Assembly (NCBI GenBank): GCA_000231825.2
Contig: JH720293.1
Span: 3,337,872 to 3,401,871 of the forward strand
Source of the DNA: Tetrahymena elliotti 4EA
Lineage: Eukaryota; Ciliophora; Oligohymenophorea; Hymenostomatida; Tetrahymenidae
Direction of reading: 5' to 3'
Length of the DNA: 64,000 nt
Shown: positions 12,078 to 25,900 of the stretch, one piece after another
How the letters are laid out: each line of letters opens with the position of its first letter
Position numbering within the stretch: the stretch's first letter is position 1
Made by a program: the position numbers and the translations under genes
Notes under the pieces: model-generated
What the model was told of the DNA's origin: nothing
Database searches by the model: none
What the model saw: only the letters and a program-made list of their open reading frames with translations

Positions 12078-13118
12078 AATCCTTTTAATTAAATGCAGAT
12101 TTGTATTGCTTTTCGTAAAAAGTGATTTAGGATTTCAATAAAACAAGATTTAAACTTAAATTTATTGTTAAGAATCTACACTATTTTAATCTATTGAATG
12201 ATATCAACTTACTATTAATTTATTATAAATAATATACCGACTGTTTTATTTACTCAAAATATGTTAGCAAAATGCTTTGTCATTCTATACAAATTAAAAA
12301 AAATTATTTACCATTGAAAATTAATACTATTACTAATTAAATTCAAGTAAAGTTATTTTTAAAATATTTTCAAACTTCACTTTTCATTTTATTAATGATT
12401 CTACTTTATTTATTTTTTAATTGTTTCATAACTTCTAAACAGTTTCTAGCTAAAAAAGTTAATTTTACCATAATAAAATAAATATAAACACTAATATTTA
12501 AAAGGAAAAACCCTATTTTTTTTTAAATCAAATCCAAATATTTCTAAAAGAAAAAGTAAGAAAAATATTTATGGTTTTTGTATTTTAGAAATTTCCTTGT
12601 ATATAAATTGAATAAAATAAATGAAAAATATAAAATAGAATAACTTGGAATATTTAGAGGACTATTTTATATTTAATTATTTGTTTTATTTTTTCAGCAA
12701 CTTATAAAATATTATTTTAAAATTTTCAAAATTAAAATGTTAAAAAATAAATATTAATATTAATTTTAAACAGTGGATTCTATTAAAAAATCATGTAAAA
12801 CAACCTTTGTTAATTACCAAAAAAAAATATATCAGCAAAATTAAAAGTTGAATGATTATTTTTAAGTACTAACTCTCTATAGAATTTAGCTTAAATATAT
12901 TTCATAAAAAAATTTTATTCGTTAAAAATAATATTATATTTAATATTTGTAAAAAAGTAATCAAGTAAAGTAAACAAAATCATATTAAAATTTATCTTTT
13001 TTATTATAAACAAAATATTTATTACATTTAATTTCAATTGAGAAATCCTTTAAGCTCTCATACTAAAATAAGAACCTTTTAAAATAAGTGAAAATAAAAA
13101 AAGATTTTCTAATATAAT
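12078..13118. other. Divergent intergenic region
   Basis: About 1 kb between two divergently transcribed genes, so it should hold both promoters. It is A/T rich with long A runs. I can identify no specific element and no credible open frame. Confidence 0.6.
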
Positions 13119-15998
13119 ATGGATATTCAGCTGCAGAATATAAATAATGATGTTCCTCATATGTAAGAAACTAATAATTCTTATAAAAGAGGATCTAGAG
13201 ATCTAGAAGTTCTGAATAAGAGAGCAGCTGCGAAAAAATCAAGAGCTTCTACTTTACTAATTTCAAATAATAATAAATTTAGAAAAGACTCATTAATGAT
13301 TGATTTGCAAAAGGATCCTCTTTACCCAAGTCTCCCTAATAATCTGACCGATATGAGTACTAAAGGTGTAAATGCGAACATGCTAAATTTTACTTAGACT
13401 ATAATTATTCCAAATGAAAATGCATCTTAAATATAAAACAATCAGCAATTTTAAAGATTGTTAGATGAAGACAAAGAAGCAGAAGCTGCTGCCAGAAGAA
13501 AACCAAGATCACAGTCAATGAAATATTTTAACACAACTGTTTCTAATGAATCTGATGAGTATTTTAGAGAGGATAAAGACTCAATGAAAAATAGTGCCTC
13601 AAGATCAGAGTTAGGATAGATTGATCTAATATAGAACTAAGATGGTGGAATACCAGAGTAACCTCCTGAATATGAGATGAGTCCTGGAAAACAGAAAAAA
13701 ATATCTTAAAAAGATTAAGTTAAAAAGTAAGAAAGCGCATTTGCTACAGACAAAGATATTAAAGATCCCCCTAGAGATCTAATATTTAGATGGAATCAAT
13801 TTCTAGAATTTCTGCTTTATCATATTATTTATTATATGTTTGGAAGTATAATAGGATTAATCATATTAGCTGTAATACTTAAACATAAAAATATAAGAAC
13901 TCTACGAAATCTAGGATTTTATGGTAGCAAGTCTATTTAAAAATGGGAACTACTGTTTTCTAATTTATTTTTTTCTACATTGGTGATAATGTTTTACTTT
14001 ATCAAAGAAATAAGTAAAGTTTATATAGTAGAAATTGTTCTCCTTTTTGTAGTCTTAATATAAAGGGCTATAATCATTACTGTCAAATATGGTAAATCTA
14101 AATTTAATTCAATATTATGGTATCTTGAACTTATTTTTTTAATCTCTTTAAAGATCTTCTTCTTCGTTTTAAACAATATTTTTTAATTTGTATTAATGTA
14201 AAGTAAGTTGAAATATTATTTTTTAATTTTGTTTTTCTATTCTATTAAAAAAGGATTTATGCTCCCTCAAAAATTTTAAATTTACAAAACTAAAATTTTA
14301 AGTAAAGAATAGCTTATGACTGAATATTTACTTGGAGAGTGGACAGAAGAGAAAGATAAAGTGATTGATAAAGAATTGAATTTAGCTATGAGTAGGCTTG
14401 AGATAGAAAAATCGTCATTTTATCTGTGTTTTATTGTTTAACCTTCTGAAGATAAATTGAAAGAACTTTTAAATCCAAATACTGCATCATATGGGATGGG
14501 AGATTTAGATTTCCAAAATAATCCATATGGGCCAAAATTGATAAAAGTACTTATAAAGCATTTTAATGAAAATAATAGCTTCAAAAAATATCGATATTTT
14601 AGCATGGCGGTGGCCTTAATTAAGCAAATAATTTTCCTTGGTTTTAAACTCTTAACAGAATAATTTTATGATTAATGTATATCAAATTGTGTTTTTGAAA
14701 TATTTGTACTTGCTTCAAGTGCTTTATCAGATTACTATTTGACATAAACGTTTATCATGTTTACAGCTATTTCTTAGCGTCACCTCAAAAGGTATTTTAA
14801 TTGAATAATTTTTATTTTTTGTCTCTTTTTAATTTTTAGCTAATAACCAACTTAACCGACCCCTAAAGATAAAAATATATGTTTCTGAAAAATTATGATA
14901 GTGAAAAGAAAGAATTTGATTGGTGAGAATCAATATATTTTTAGGAAAATCTTTGCATTATTATAAAAATCACTTAATATTTATTTGATTTTACAAATCA
15001 CTAACCTATTTTTTGTTTTTTTAATTTCTTATTTTGTGGTTGAATAGAATTATATATGTAATGAATCAACTTTCTCATATGATTTCAGCAAAAAAAGTTG
15101 AAGAATATGAAGAAAAGAAGCTATATCCTACTCTTAATCTGACCTCTGATCTTTCTATAAGGAGCTGGTTTCACCTAAGAAATATTACTCTAGACTTTGG
15201 TTAAAAATTCTACAAAAGAATAGAATATATTATTTCTTTCTTGTTTCTATTTAATCTATTTTTCATGGCAATCATCCTTTTGGTAATATTTTTTTAACAT
15301 CAAAAAAAGCTAATTCTAATATCAAATTTTTATCGACCAATTTCCTCTTAGTTTAACAAAGTTTGTTCAGCTCAAAAAATCTTTTAAAATATCATTTTAG
15401 TATTTAAAATTAATTCTCAAAACTATTTTTGAAGTTAAAAATCATTGAATAAAATATTTTTTATATTAAAAATCATTGATTAAAATATATTTTTATGTTT
15501 GAAAAGATAAATTTTAACATCATACCAAATCCAGGCACGAATGTAAAGCTCTACTTTAAGCTATATTCTATTTATTGCTCTTTTTGGTTAATTCTTTTAA
15601 TGTGGGATATCAGATTAGGTGCCCAAATAAACAAGCACTTTAAAATCCACAAACTCTTTCTGATGAAAAATCTGAGCATAATAGAAGATATCTGTTCCAA
15701 TTACTATTTATATTTTGATCAAAACTAAGAATGTGAAAATTTCATGTACCGAGAACTTGTTAAATATTTTAGAGAAACCCATAAAGATGTAGATTTTAGT
15801 ATAATGTCTAATGTAGTTCATCACTTAAGACCGATTCTGAATTCTTTAGAAGGTGGAATAGAATAAATTGAATTTTATGAAAAATATAAACCCTTTAAAA
15901 TGATGGGTATACCCGTTTCAAACAATTTATTAGCTAAATTAATTCTTTTTATCCTTTCATTATGTGCATCTGTTTTAGCATCTATATATATTAAATGA
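13119..15998 (+). CDS. Large multi-pass membrane protein, about 840 aa, intron structure partly uncertain
   Basis: ATG at 13119-13121. Exon 1 (to 14791) encodes a Ser/Asn/Asp-rich cytosolic N-terminus of about 215 residues. Several hydrophobic helices follow (QFLEFLLYHIIYYMFGSIIG; SNLFFSTLVIMFYFI; EIVLLFVVLIQRAIIIT; LELIFLISLKIFFFVLNNIF), then a soluble loop and FEIFVLASSALSDYYLTQTF. My best model joins exons 13119-14791, 14869-14922, 14945-15057, 15089-15282 and 15507-15998 (841 aa) and keeps phase throughout. It requires introns of 22 and 31 nt, and other splicings are possible between 14890 and 15165. Near the C-terminus are GTNVKLYFKLYSIYCSFWLI, a conserved-looking soluble part and a final helix (LILFILSLCASVLASIYI). 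A 51-nt in-frame intron at about 14206-14256 is also possible. Family unknown; receptor, channel or transporter cannot be distinguished. Confidence 0.6.
15434..15496. repeat. Direct repeat inside an intron
   Basis: Two near-identical copies of about 31 bases, each carrying TTAAAAATCATTGA followed by an A/T run, lie back to back just before the 3' splice site of the last intron (15283-15506) of the membrane-protein gene. Probably a local slippage duplication. Confidence 0.7.
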
Positions 15999-18895
15999 TT
16001 ATTATAAAAAATATTAAACAGAAATTAATCATGAAATGCATAAAAATCTATTAAATACCACAAAAAAAAAATTTATTTTAACTTGTATTATTCCAACTTC
16101 TTTTGAGAGCAAAATAGATAGAAAATGTGATAGGCATTATCTGATTTATCAATCGCCATCTTATTCAAGTGTATTCTTATTTGTCTAGTCTAATCTAAAT
16201 TCATGAATGAATTATTTATTTATTCTTTTGATTGGTTCTATAAGATGAATTTAGGATGATAAAACTTAATTTAATTCTATCGTTATGTTATAAAAAATAA
16301 AAAACAAATATATTATTTCATTTACAGTTTGAAAATTTATTTTTGTACTTTTTTATGTTGCATTTTTTTAACTATTTTTCTATTTTCTTTTATCAAGGAA
16401 AAACAGATTTTTTCAAAAGCAATTATGTTGTGAAAAAAAAATTAAGACTGTAAATATTATTATCAAGATTTCTAGATTTATTCTGTTTCTTTACAAAAAA
16501 AGCTAAAATTGATAAAGAAATTAAGCAAAATACAATATTAAATATTAAATTTATGGGTATCCATTTGTTGAAATACATAAATTCAATTTTCTTTTCAATA
16601 TTAATAATAATCTTTTGAAAAATTTTGTAAATATTTTAAGGTTAAGAGATTAATTCGAAATAAGTAACATGCTATTTGGATGTTTTTAACTTACCCCTAG
16701 AAATTAGATTAAATTCAGTAATAAAAAAAATTAGTTATGTTGCATAATTCTTTTATCCAAGTTTTCTATATACTGTTTCAATAGAAAAAATTATTTATCG
16801 ACCTAAAAAAAATAAGATTTAATTTTTAAAATATGTAATCAGATTTTCATCACCTTTAATTTGACTAATTTCTATTGAATGTTATTTTTCAGTTCAAAAA
16901 TTGAATCAAGTCTCAAAAATATTATTTAATAGGTAAGCATGTAGTAGATAAATCAACTTCAAAGCATTAATTTTGATAAATAACTAACAATAAGAGTAAT
17001 CATTAGTATATTTAATATATTTTACTGTTAATTTGCAAAGAAATCTCTAAAAAGATAAATATAATAATTAATTTAACTTGTTTCTTTAATGATAATACAA
17101 TTATTAGGTTTGTACTGTAGTTGACGTATCTTATAAATTTATAGTATTAATATCCTCTCATAATTCTAAACAAAATTCAAAAGTTGATTCATAAATTAGT
17201 GGTAAATTAATTACTTTCTTTAAAAAAATTGGTATTATAAGTTGTTTCGAAAATAAATCAAACTAAATTTTATTGAGTAAAATCAATTTTGTTATAAAAT
17301 ATAGCTGATTTAATTAATAATATATTTATCCTATTATCTTTCAACAAAGATGAAATTAATTTTCATTTAAAAATTTATTTGAGTCTTTTAGGTATCTTTT
17401 AAAATAAAAGATAAGTGAAGGTATTTGTTTACAAAAATCAAAATTTACTATTTAATTTTATGAAGATTTTAAATAATGTAATCAAGACTATTTTTTAGGT
17501 TGATTACTTTTTTATCATTATTTAGATGAATACTGAACAGTTTATTAAATATCTTCTTTCAAGCTTAAATTTAAAGGTTAAGTAAGTAAAGATTATTGAT
17601 GTTTAGTTTTATTCATTGCTTTTTTAAAAGAGCTAGATAGTATCTAAACTTTTCTTTTTACAATTCTTTCAAAAACAAAATGATGTGATGTTTATTGAAT
17701 CAATATTATTTAAAAAATTATTTAGATTTTCTAAAACAGAATTACAGATATTTATTCTTACAACTAAAAATCAAAATTTTTATGCTAAAAAACTATTTAA
17801 AAATAATTTAGAAATTTCATAAATTTTTGATTTCTAACTCTAAAATAAAGACTTCAAAATTACTTTTTTATTTTTATATTATAATTTTGAGAAATGATTT
17901 TGAGCGATTTGCTCTTATTTCTAAATTTTTGTACTATTTTTGAATATTAGTGAAGATAGTATATTTAATCTGAAAGGTATCCTAGGATGATATTAAAGAA
18001 AATGTTAACCTAGTTTATTTCATAAGAAATTGATAAATTAGCTTAGATTTAAGTGATATTTTTAAATTTTAATACTATCTATATTAATCATATTTAATTT
18101 TAAGACATTTTGTGATGACATAAAAGGAATGACTCAAATATTTAATAATATAAAATGAAAGAATATTAACTTATCTTTTTATTAATTTTTTTTTATGTAA
18201 AAAAATTAAAAAAAAATATGTATTTAAAGTAGTGGAAAGTATTGAAACTAAATAAATGTAAACAAAAAATTTACTGATTAATTATTATTAAAATCTGTTA
18301 AATAAACTAATCTATCATTTTGTTAGTAGAATCAAAAGTGCATTTAATTATTTATTATTTTCTTTCTTAATTCAATCAAAAAATTTAAATATTTTGTGTA
18401 GGTTTATCTATTTTATTTTCAAAAGGCTGGTAAAAAGGATTAAAGGTTAAGTCCTTATTAGAAATTTTCTTAGAAGTTTATATATTTTAAAATTGTTGTT
18501 TTTAAAACACTAAACTAGTTATCTTATCGTGTTTAAAACTTTCATAATTTATGTCAACATTTAATGATGCATAAGTGGTTTGGCATATTTTTTTATCAAG
18601 ATGAATTTTAAATACTAGATATATATTTAAATAATGCATTTATTCTTCCTTACTTTAATTGGAAACAAATTATAAATATTACATTTTTATTTTGAATATT
18701 GAAAAAAGCTAGTTAAGCTTACTTTACTCTTATTTCAATATGCAATCACATTTAAAAAAATTTTCTTGTAGTACTTGTGCCAAGTGAATTCAGTCAACAA
18801 TTTCTAAAGATTAATGTTTGCTAAATCATGAAAATAGATTATTCTATTTTGCAATTTTAATAATTTTTAAAATTAAAATTATTGAGCAATCAGAT

Positions 18896-18912
18896 CAGTC
18901 AGTCAGTCAGTG
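18896..18912. repeat. CAGT tetranucleotide microsatellite
   Basis: Four CAGT units in otherwise AT-rich non-coding DNA. Simple-sequence repeat. Confidence 0.85.
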
Positions 18913-20703
18913 TCTTGTTGCTTTTAAATTTAAGTAAGCTTATTAAACGTTTTATATTATAAAGAGTATGTGTATTCTTCATTCTTCTATTCAAATTTTC
19001 AAATAATTGCTTGGTGAGTAATAAATATCACATTAAATAGACAATAAAAAATTAGCAAAAAAATAAAATAAAATCCAAGGAATTTACTTCTGCAAATTAT
19101 ATTATAAAAAATTTTTAAATTTGTAAAATCTCCAAATATTAATTGATTTTTTTCTATTTCTAAACAACCTCTCTAGTTAGATTATATAGAAATTTTAAAA
19201 GATCTTTGATAAAATGTTACTTAATCTTTTTACTAATTTTCTGGCTGAGAAAAACAAACTGTTTCTATTTTTAAGAGATATTTAGCAAAAAAAAATTAAC
19301 TTTTATTTGATGAATGAGCATAAAGAATAAAAATAATAATCAATTTTTGATTACACAAAGACAAAAAGATATTTTTACATTATTTTATTTAATTTTCTAA
19401 AAGCAAAATAATTTGATTTATGTTTTTACTGAGGATTTTCTTTTAATTTATTATTTTTTGATAAGAAAGTATAAAAGAAATTAGATAAAAACCCTAAAAA
19501 TCTAATTTGTAAATATTTTTATCCTTAATTAATTTTTGTTGTGATTTGATTTCTTAATTGATAATAACATCATGCTAACTCACATTTTTTACTACAAAAT
19601 GATGTCATAATTTTACAAATTAGAAAAAGCTTAGAATCCTAAAGAAAATTATAAATTAATATTAAATTTAAGAGAAGGTATAAGCTGCTAAGTGTCTGTA
19701 ACTAACAAAATAATCATTATGACATTTAAATTAATTATTTACCTATGATACTAAAAGCACCATTTAATGAATCCTAATAGATCATTCATTTTTAAATAAA
19801 ATAGTAATCATTGATACCTTAAGATAGATACATGCAAAAAATAATATATTTTTTGGATTGATTGATATCATTTTAGATGAATTTTATTACAAAACAATGT
19901 TAACTGATTTTGCTTTTTTATTATTCAATCTCTTTTTGATGAATTTTGATAGTTTGAGGGTAGAAGAATTTAAATACTGTAAATTTTCCCCGCTCATTTG
20001 TATATTTAAGAATAAATTTTGTATGGTAAAATACTTTAGAGTTTTAAAAAAGAAAGAGAAGAATGAGAAAGACAGATAGATAATCTATTTATTTAGTGAC
20101 TTCAAGTTTGTTTGAAATTGTTAAATTAACTATGTATTATTCTAATTTCAAAATATCTGAAAGATAGTGATCTTACATACTGGCTACTATTTTAAATTTA
20201 TTGTTTTATAATATTGATAAATAACTCCTAAAAAAAGAATCTAAAAAATATATTACTTGCCGAATTATTTTTAACTTAAAAATTACGTTTATTTACCCTT
20301 ATTTTATTCTTTGTTTATTTATTTTTTTCTATTTTTATTTGAAGTTAATCACTCTTATTTACTGAATCAAGTTACTGATTTTTTCAGTTAATACAAGACA
20401 CTCTTACTGTTTCTACATATTAAATTATTCTCCTAGTAGTAAATTAATTATGTTTAAATATCATTTTCCTCATCAACGCTACTTACAACATATTATAAAA
20501 GCTTTTTAATAGAAATATTAAATATTCATGATAAAATCATTAATTTATATGATTTATTTTAAATTTAAAAAGTTCCCTAAATTATTTATCAATTTGAAAC
20601 AATAGAAAAAATTTAATTTATCATTAGGATATCATTTTTTAAGAAAATTATAAAATTGAATGTATAAATGAATGATTGATTAATAGATTGAGTGATGAAT
20701 AGC

Positions 20704-20722
20704 AGTAGTAGTAGTAGTAGTA
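20704..20722. repeat. AGT trinucleotide microsatellite
   Basis: Six AGT units in the gene-poor region. There is no surrounding open frame with coding sense on either strand, so it is probably non-coding. Confidence 0.85.
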
Positions 20723-21325
20723 AAGAATAAAGATATAGAGAGAAATATATGAATAATAAATACATAATTGGGTTTTAAATAATTTAACAGATTTGTATTT
20801 GTATATTTTTGTTTTGATTAAATGAGTTTTTCTGTTAACTCGACATTTTCAATAGATACTTTGTTTAAGAGCTTATTATATTTACAAGAGTGACTTTGAT
20901 ACATTAGATAATTTCTATAGTATAAATAAAGTAGTTGAAATCAGAATTGGTTAGGCTTTCATAGTCAAATAGAGAAGAGTATTGAGTTAGATTTATTATA
21001 TTTTGGAGAAAGATTAGAAAGGATTAGAAAGAACATTTTGGATTTTTAATTTTTCAGTTTTTCATTAGTTTTTGCAATAAAATAGCTTTATTTTTTTAAT
21101 TTAGCAATTTTTATTGAATAGATTCTATTTCAATTTTATAATTTGGGTTTTCCTTCTTTCGTTCATTCATCCTTATACAATTAATTAACAAAATAAATCC
21201 TTTTCGAGCATTCTAAGAAAACTTAAGTTTCTAATTTTTAGCGTTGTTTTTGATTAGATGAATTTTATTAAAATCTAAGGAAAATTTAAAGTATTTGTGT
21301 CGTTTTTATTATTATTTCAACAACT

Positions 21326-21907
21326 TCAATTGTTATAATTAGTTGCTTGGGTGGTTTCGGAAAGAGAAATTTTATTGCGGGTTTAATTTCTGTCAAAATA
21401 GACAGAAAATTTCTCTTCTTATTTCTTCAATTCATTGTAGGCAATTTCAAAATCTTCATGATTTTGGACACCATATCTCTAGCCCATAGAGATGAGTTTC
21501 ATGTGAGCAGTTTTTATTTGGTTGAGTTGTTTGACAAGGCGAGAGAAGTTAGAACGGACACGGTTGATTTTTTCAATTAAAATTTAATAGTGTGCAGGGT
21601 AAGCTAAGGCCTTCTTTTCAAGGTCACTTAAGAGCTACATTTCTTAAAAGTATGTTTAATCTGCCCATTCACCTTACTTTTCATTTAATGAACTGCCTCT
21701 AGGTAATGACATATTGTTTAATGTCATTTCCTATTTTCTTTGACTGGAAATTAAATTATTGAGATGGACTCTTTACTTGAAGAGTTCCTATTCTATTCTA
21801 ATATATTCTTTCAATAATTGGCTTGATTCTTGAAGGAAGGGTTTGGAATCAAGAGGATTAGTATGTTTAGGATTTCTTACTTAACTTTTATCATTAACAC
21901 AGCCCAT
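21326..21907 (-). CDS. Small coiled-coil protein with N-terminal MGC, possibly lipid-anchored (193 aa)
   Basis: Minus-strand single exon, ATG at 21905-21907 to TGA at 21326-21328. The DNA is clearly less A/T rich than its surroundings, which supports a real gene in the desert. The protein starts MGCVNDKSQ: Gly2 and Cys3 form a possible dual myristoylation/palmitoylation site, which would tether it to a membrane. The middle is helical, with QLLKEYIRIEQELFKQRVHL and later EKINRVRSNFSRLVKQLNQI, then MKLISMGQRYGVQNHEDFEI. The C-terminus is short and polar (ISLSETTQATNYNN). No known domain is recognised. Its isolation, several kilobases from confident neighbours, gives no functional context. The lipid anchor is inferred from the first residues only. 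Confidence 0.75.
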
Positions 21908-22433
21908 GATGATAATAATTAGTGAGTATATATATATGTTTGTTGTATATTATTTTATGTATGGAGCAATGAAGTTTCAAATCACTTTTTTGTTCTAATC
22001 TCTTTTTTGTATTGAGAGATTATTTAATTAATTTGGATAAGTGATTAGGTTTTTGTTTGATATTTTTTTTTTAATTTGTTTTTGTTTTAATTAAATTATT
22101 AAAATATTGTTGTTGTAAATCTTTGTTGTATTTAATTAAATTCAATCTCCATCGCAAAAAATAATTTGAATTGATTAATCTTTTTTGGCGAAATCAAATC
22201 GCTAAGAAAAAATTTAGAAATTAAATTTCTCTATGTAATCATATTGAATAATTACTTTCTAAATAATTTACATTTACCCCATCGTCCTTTTTCCTTTAGC
22301 CAATTTTATTAATCAATAAATAAGATTTCTAATGCAAATCTCGCAAATCTTAAAAAGTAATACTTTGATGATAACACATTAATATATCCTTATCAAGCCA
22401 TAAACGCTGAGAGAAAGTGCTTACAAAAACCAA
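21908..22433. other. AT-rich intergenic DNA
   Basis: Upstream flank of the small MGC gene. Includes a TATATATATG stretch about 30 bases before its ATG; otherwise featureless A/T-rich sequence. Confidence 0.5.
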
Positions 22434-22980
22434 TCATACAATAACGCAAAAAAAATAAGCAGTTTCTCCAATTTTTTCAGAAAATTTGTTTAGTAGAAAA
22501 GCATTTTAGTCTTTTACATAAATATCTAAGTAAATATTACTTGTAAAAAAAAAATAAGATTTATGCTCCTTCCTTAATAAAATTGAAATTGATAAAATTT
22601 TATTAACAAAAAAGAAGAGACAGATTATTTTTTCTTTCTCCAATTCAATTTTTACATTACCCGTTGAATCTTCTATTTTTTATTTTATCTTTTCATCTAC
22701 TGGGGAATAACCAATTTAGATTAAGTTTTGTTGGCAGCATAACTATTTTTCTATTTTCAAATTAATTTTATAAAGATATACAATTCTTTACACATAATCT
22801 ATAATAGACCAGCTGTTTCCCATTCATTTACTTTATTTACATTTCCAAATTATTCATGTGATCGTTCTCTTATTATTCCCTTCTATTCTTAAAATTATTC
22901 ATTTGCGTCTTTTCCCTAATCGATTGCTAACATATTTATTAATGCAATATAGACTGCTCAAGTTTTCCCATCACCACCAT
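22434..22980 (-). CDS. Possible small two-exon gene (165 aa)
   Basis: On the minus strand an open frame from ATG 22978-22980 runs to 22792, then joins 22742-22434 across a 49-nt intron. That intron starts GTAAAG and ends ATAG, and phase is kept. The first exon gives a Gln/Asn/Glu-rich helical stretch (IREKTQMNNFKNRREQQEND). The second exon begins with a credible stretch, YSPVDEKIKQKIEDSTGNVK, and then becomes hydrophobic and AT-driven, so the true 3' end may differ. The base composition of the first 350 bases is visibly richer in G+C than the flanks. No family is recognised. It could be a real short gene, a decayed one or a chance open frame; the evidence is moderate at best. Confidence 0.35.
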
Positions 22981-25900
22981 CTTGGCTTTTTGAATAAAAA
23001 TGTGATTTTATTTTCACCTTTAATTTAAAAAGTACTTCAAATTCCAAAATAATTTAAATATTTATGCAACAAAAAAGATATTCAAATCTGTAGATCAAGA
23101 ATAAGAAAAACTTTTTTCATAAATAATTTTCTCAAAATTCCATTAAAATTATATCTTCAATAAGACACAAATTGTAAAAAGATATTGCCAAATTGAAGCC
23201 AAAGAATTAATTTGATAAAAAACACCTTAACAAATTGAAGCATTTTCTTTTATCAATTTTTTTTATTGGAATAAAACTTCAAAAACCAAACAATTATAAA
23301 GACTTACATCTCGAATAGGCAGCTAGCATAATTTCTTATGAATTATAATATTCACAAATTTAAAAATCTATGGTTCATATGTTTTGGTTTACATGAAGTG
23401 TCTATTCTACATAGATTAAATTTTTAATTATGATTAATAGTTTTCCTTATCTAAAATTATTTGGTTTTTGTAAGTCTTTTACATCATAACACGAACTTTA
23501 AACAATTTTAAAGTAACATTTTAGCTACTGATATGTGCTCATCAATCAAAATAATACTTTAAAAGTTTTAAAAGAGTACATTCTATTGCGTTGAAGTAAA
23601 TAAGAACCTTTTTGTCTTATAATTTTATTTTTGATAGCTCTTTTGGAGAAATTTGATTAATGGCCCTTATTTGGAAGACAAATCAATTCGGTAGTATTTA
23701 TTTTCTATATTATATAACAAAGTCACTTTTTGGAACAATTACAAGAATTGACTTCAGATTAGTAATTGTTATCGTATTTCAATTTGATTTAAACAAAATT
23801 TTGTTTTATGTGAAATGTATATTTTTGATAAAAAAGTTATCAACAAATGTATTTTACTAAAACTATGATGAATATAAACAAAAAAGGGATTTTTAGCAAA
23901 GAAGCAGAAGGAAGTAAAATAGATTCCTGAAATATAAAATGAATAAAAATCTATATTAACAAGTAATTAGAGCGCTATACTATGCCTATATTTCATTTAT
24001 AATAGCAAAAAAAGGAAAAGGTAAATTTTATGCTTTTTTACTATATATATACCTTACTGACCTTGTTTTTAAAATATTGGTTTTTTAAAGTTAAATTGGT
24101 GTCAGCTTAGAATTATCATGGGGAAAATCATAAAAAATAGAGTTCCAGCCCAATAAATTAATTAAATGTTTGTTATCGTTTTTAAGTGACTTTTTACGAA
24201 TTTTTTGTTTTTAGAACAGCCTTTTATCAAATTTAATTTGACCTTTTTACTGTGTTTAATTTATAAAAAGAAAGGAATAGAATAAGATTACTGTATTTTT
24301 AGAATAGGATTAAAATTATTTATAATTTTTGTGGTAATATTTCACTAAATAGACTAGTTCATTGTGTACGACTTAATACAATCATTTCCCTCAAATCTTA
24401 TACTCATTAAAGAAAATCTCATCTCAAAAATACCCAATAAATAAATTTTTTATTTTATTTAAATATTTTTGGTGGTATTGATAAATAGATTAACTGAATT
24501 TTCAGTTCCAGTATTTAAAAATAAATCCTCTTACCTCTATTCTGTTAATTTATTAATTGATTCTATTTTTAAACATTTCTTTATATCATGCTCATAAAAA
24601 TATTAAAGATTTATCTAAGATCCTTCACTGTCATATCTAATTTACTAACTAATTCTAAAAAAAATTTCTTTCTTTCAAAAAAATTTGAAAAGAGTAAATA
24701 TCATTATGGTTTTAGAGAAACTAATTAATGGTATAATCAGAATAAAGGTGATTAGTCAACATTTTGGTGATATATTGGCATTATGTTAGCCAGGAAAAAT
24801 TAAAATGCTTATTTGATGAATTTAAATTAATGCACCAATATTAAAATTTTACTGGTAATCTTCAATATGTAGCTGGACTTATCTTATTTGATTAGGATCT
24901 ATTTCAAATAATACTGGATATTTTTATATTTTTACTAACTCATTTTTGATTAAACATAACGTATTTTTAAATTATTTTTTTAACATATGAACAATTTAGG
25001 ATTAACAATGTTAAGTTAATTGAAAGGTATTTTTTATTTTTTTTAGCTAATTGGTGCTATCAAAGCTTAAATAGAAAGCTAATATCTAATTTCTTTTTCC
25101 TATTTGACTAATCCTATTCTTGAAAAATATTAGTCAGGAAGTTACTTGCCAACCAACTGATTTCAAAAAAGGGTTTTTAATTAAGAAAATACGTGCCAGC
25201 TAATAATTAGAGACAGAGGATAGAGCAAATTTTAATCAAAAATTTGTTTACAATATTTTTTTATGCAGAAAATTATTAGTTTGTATAGGAGAAATAATAG
25301 AGTAAACAAAATGAAAAAAAGAACAGATAATCTACTTTTGTAGATGATGTAATAGGAAAGTTAAAATAAATTTTCAAAATAATCCTTTATCTTAATGTAA
25401 CTCAATCATAAACTTGTTAATTTTCTATTTATAATTATTAAGATTGAAATGTAAGGTAAATGATGAGGGGAAGTATATATATTTAAATTTTGCTTGAGAA
25501 GCACTAATAAGTACTACAAGTTATCCACAAGATTTATCAGAATTTATAATATTGAATATTAATTAAAACTAAATGAAATTCAATTATTAATTTCATTGAA
25601 ATAATAATGATTTGGATATATTCTTTTTATCTTGTTACAGGATTAATTATGCATGCTTAAAGTCTTTAATAAGAGTGTCATTACACACAATTGCATCCAA
25701 AATTTTAATTATGTTTTTGGTGTATGAACATAAATTTTTTTTGTTGTTGCTCACGTGTATGTAAGTATTAATTGGTCAAACTAATTTAGTTGACCCTATC
25801 TTATTTGGTTTACTAATAAGCCAAGCCATCAAAGATTTAAAAATAACAATTTTTAAATATTAGTAAATATTTTGAAATAGCATATTTTTTTAAATGCTAT

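Larger units (their letters stand above)
15999..21325. other. Long gene-poor AT-rich region, part 1
   Basis: About 5.3 kb with no coding sequence I can support on either strand. Apparent open frames, for example 19858-20079, are short, lysine/phenylalanine-rich and consistent with AT-rich DNA in which only TGA is a stop. It contains two microsatellites (18896-18912 and 20704-20722). A 15-base stretch at 19161 loosely resembles the Tetrahymena chromosome breakage sequence but does not match it. Confidence 0.55.

Noticed and set aside
14840..14888. Early end of the membrane-protein gene via acceptor 14839
   Set aside because: This splice gives a stop at 14886-14888 and leaves coding-quality downstream exons orphaned; acceptor 14868 keeps them in phase.
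19161..19175. Sequence resembling the chromosome breakage sequence
   Set aside because: It lacks one base and has another mismatch relative to the 15-mer TAAACCAACCTCTTT, which tolerates very little change; no telomeric repeats are nearby. Probably chance.
24760..24960. Open frame of about 65 codons with TBC-like wording (GNLQYVAGLILFDQD)
   Set aside because: With only TGA as stop, a frame this long is expected by chance at this base composition; no start, splice sites or flanking coding sequence were found.
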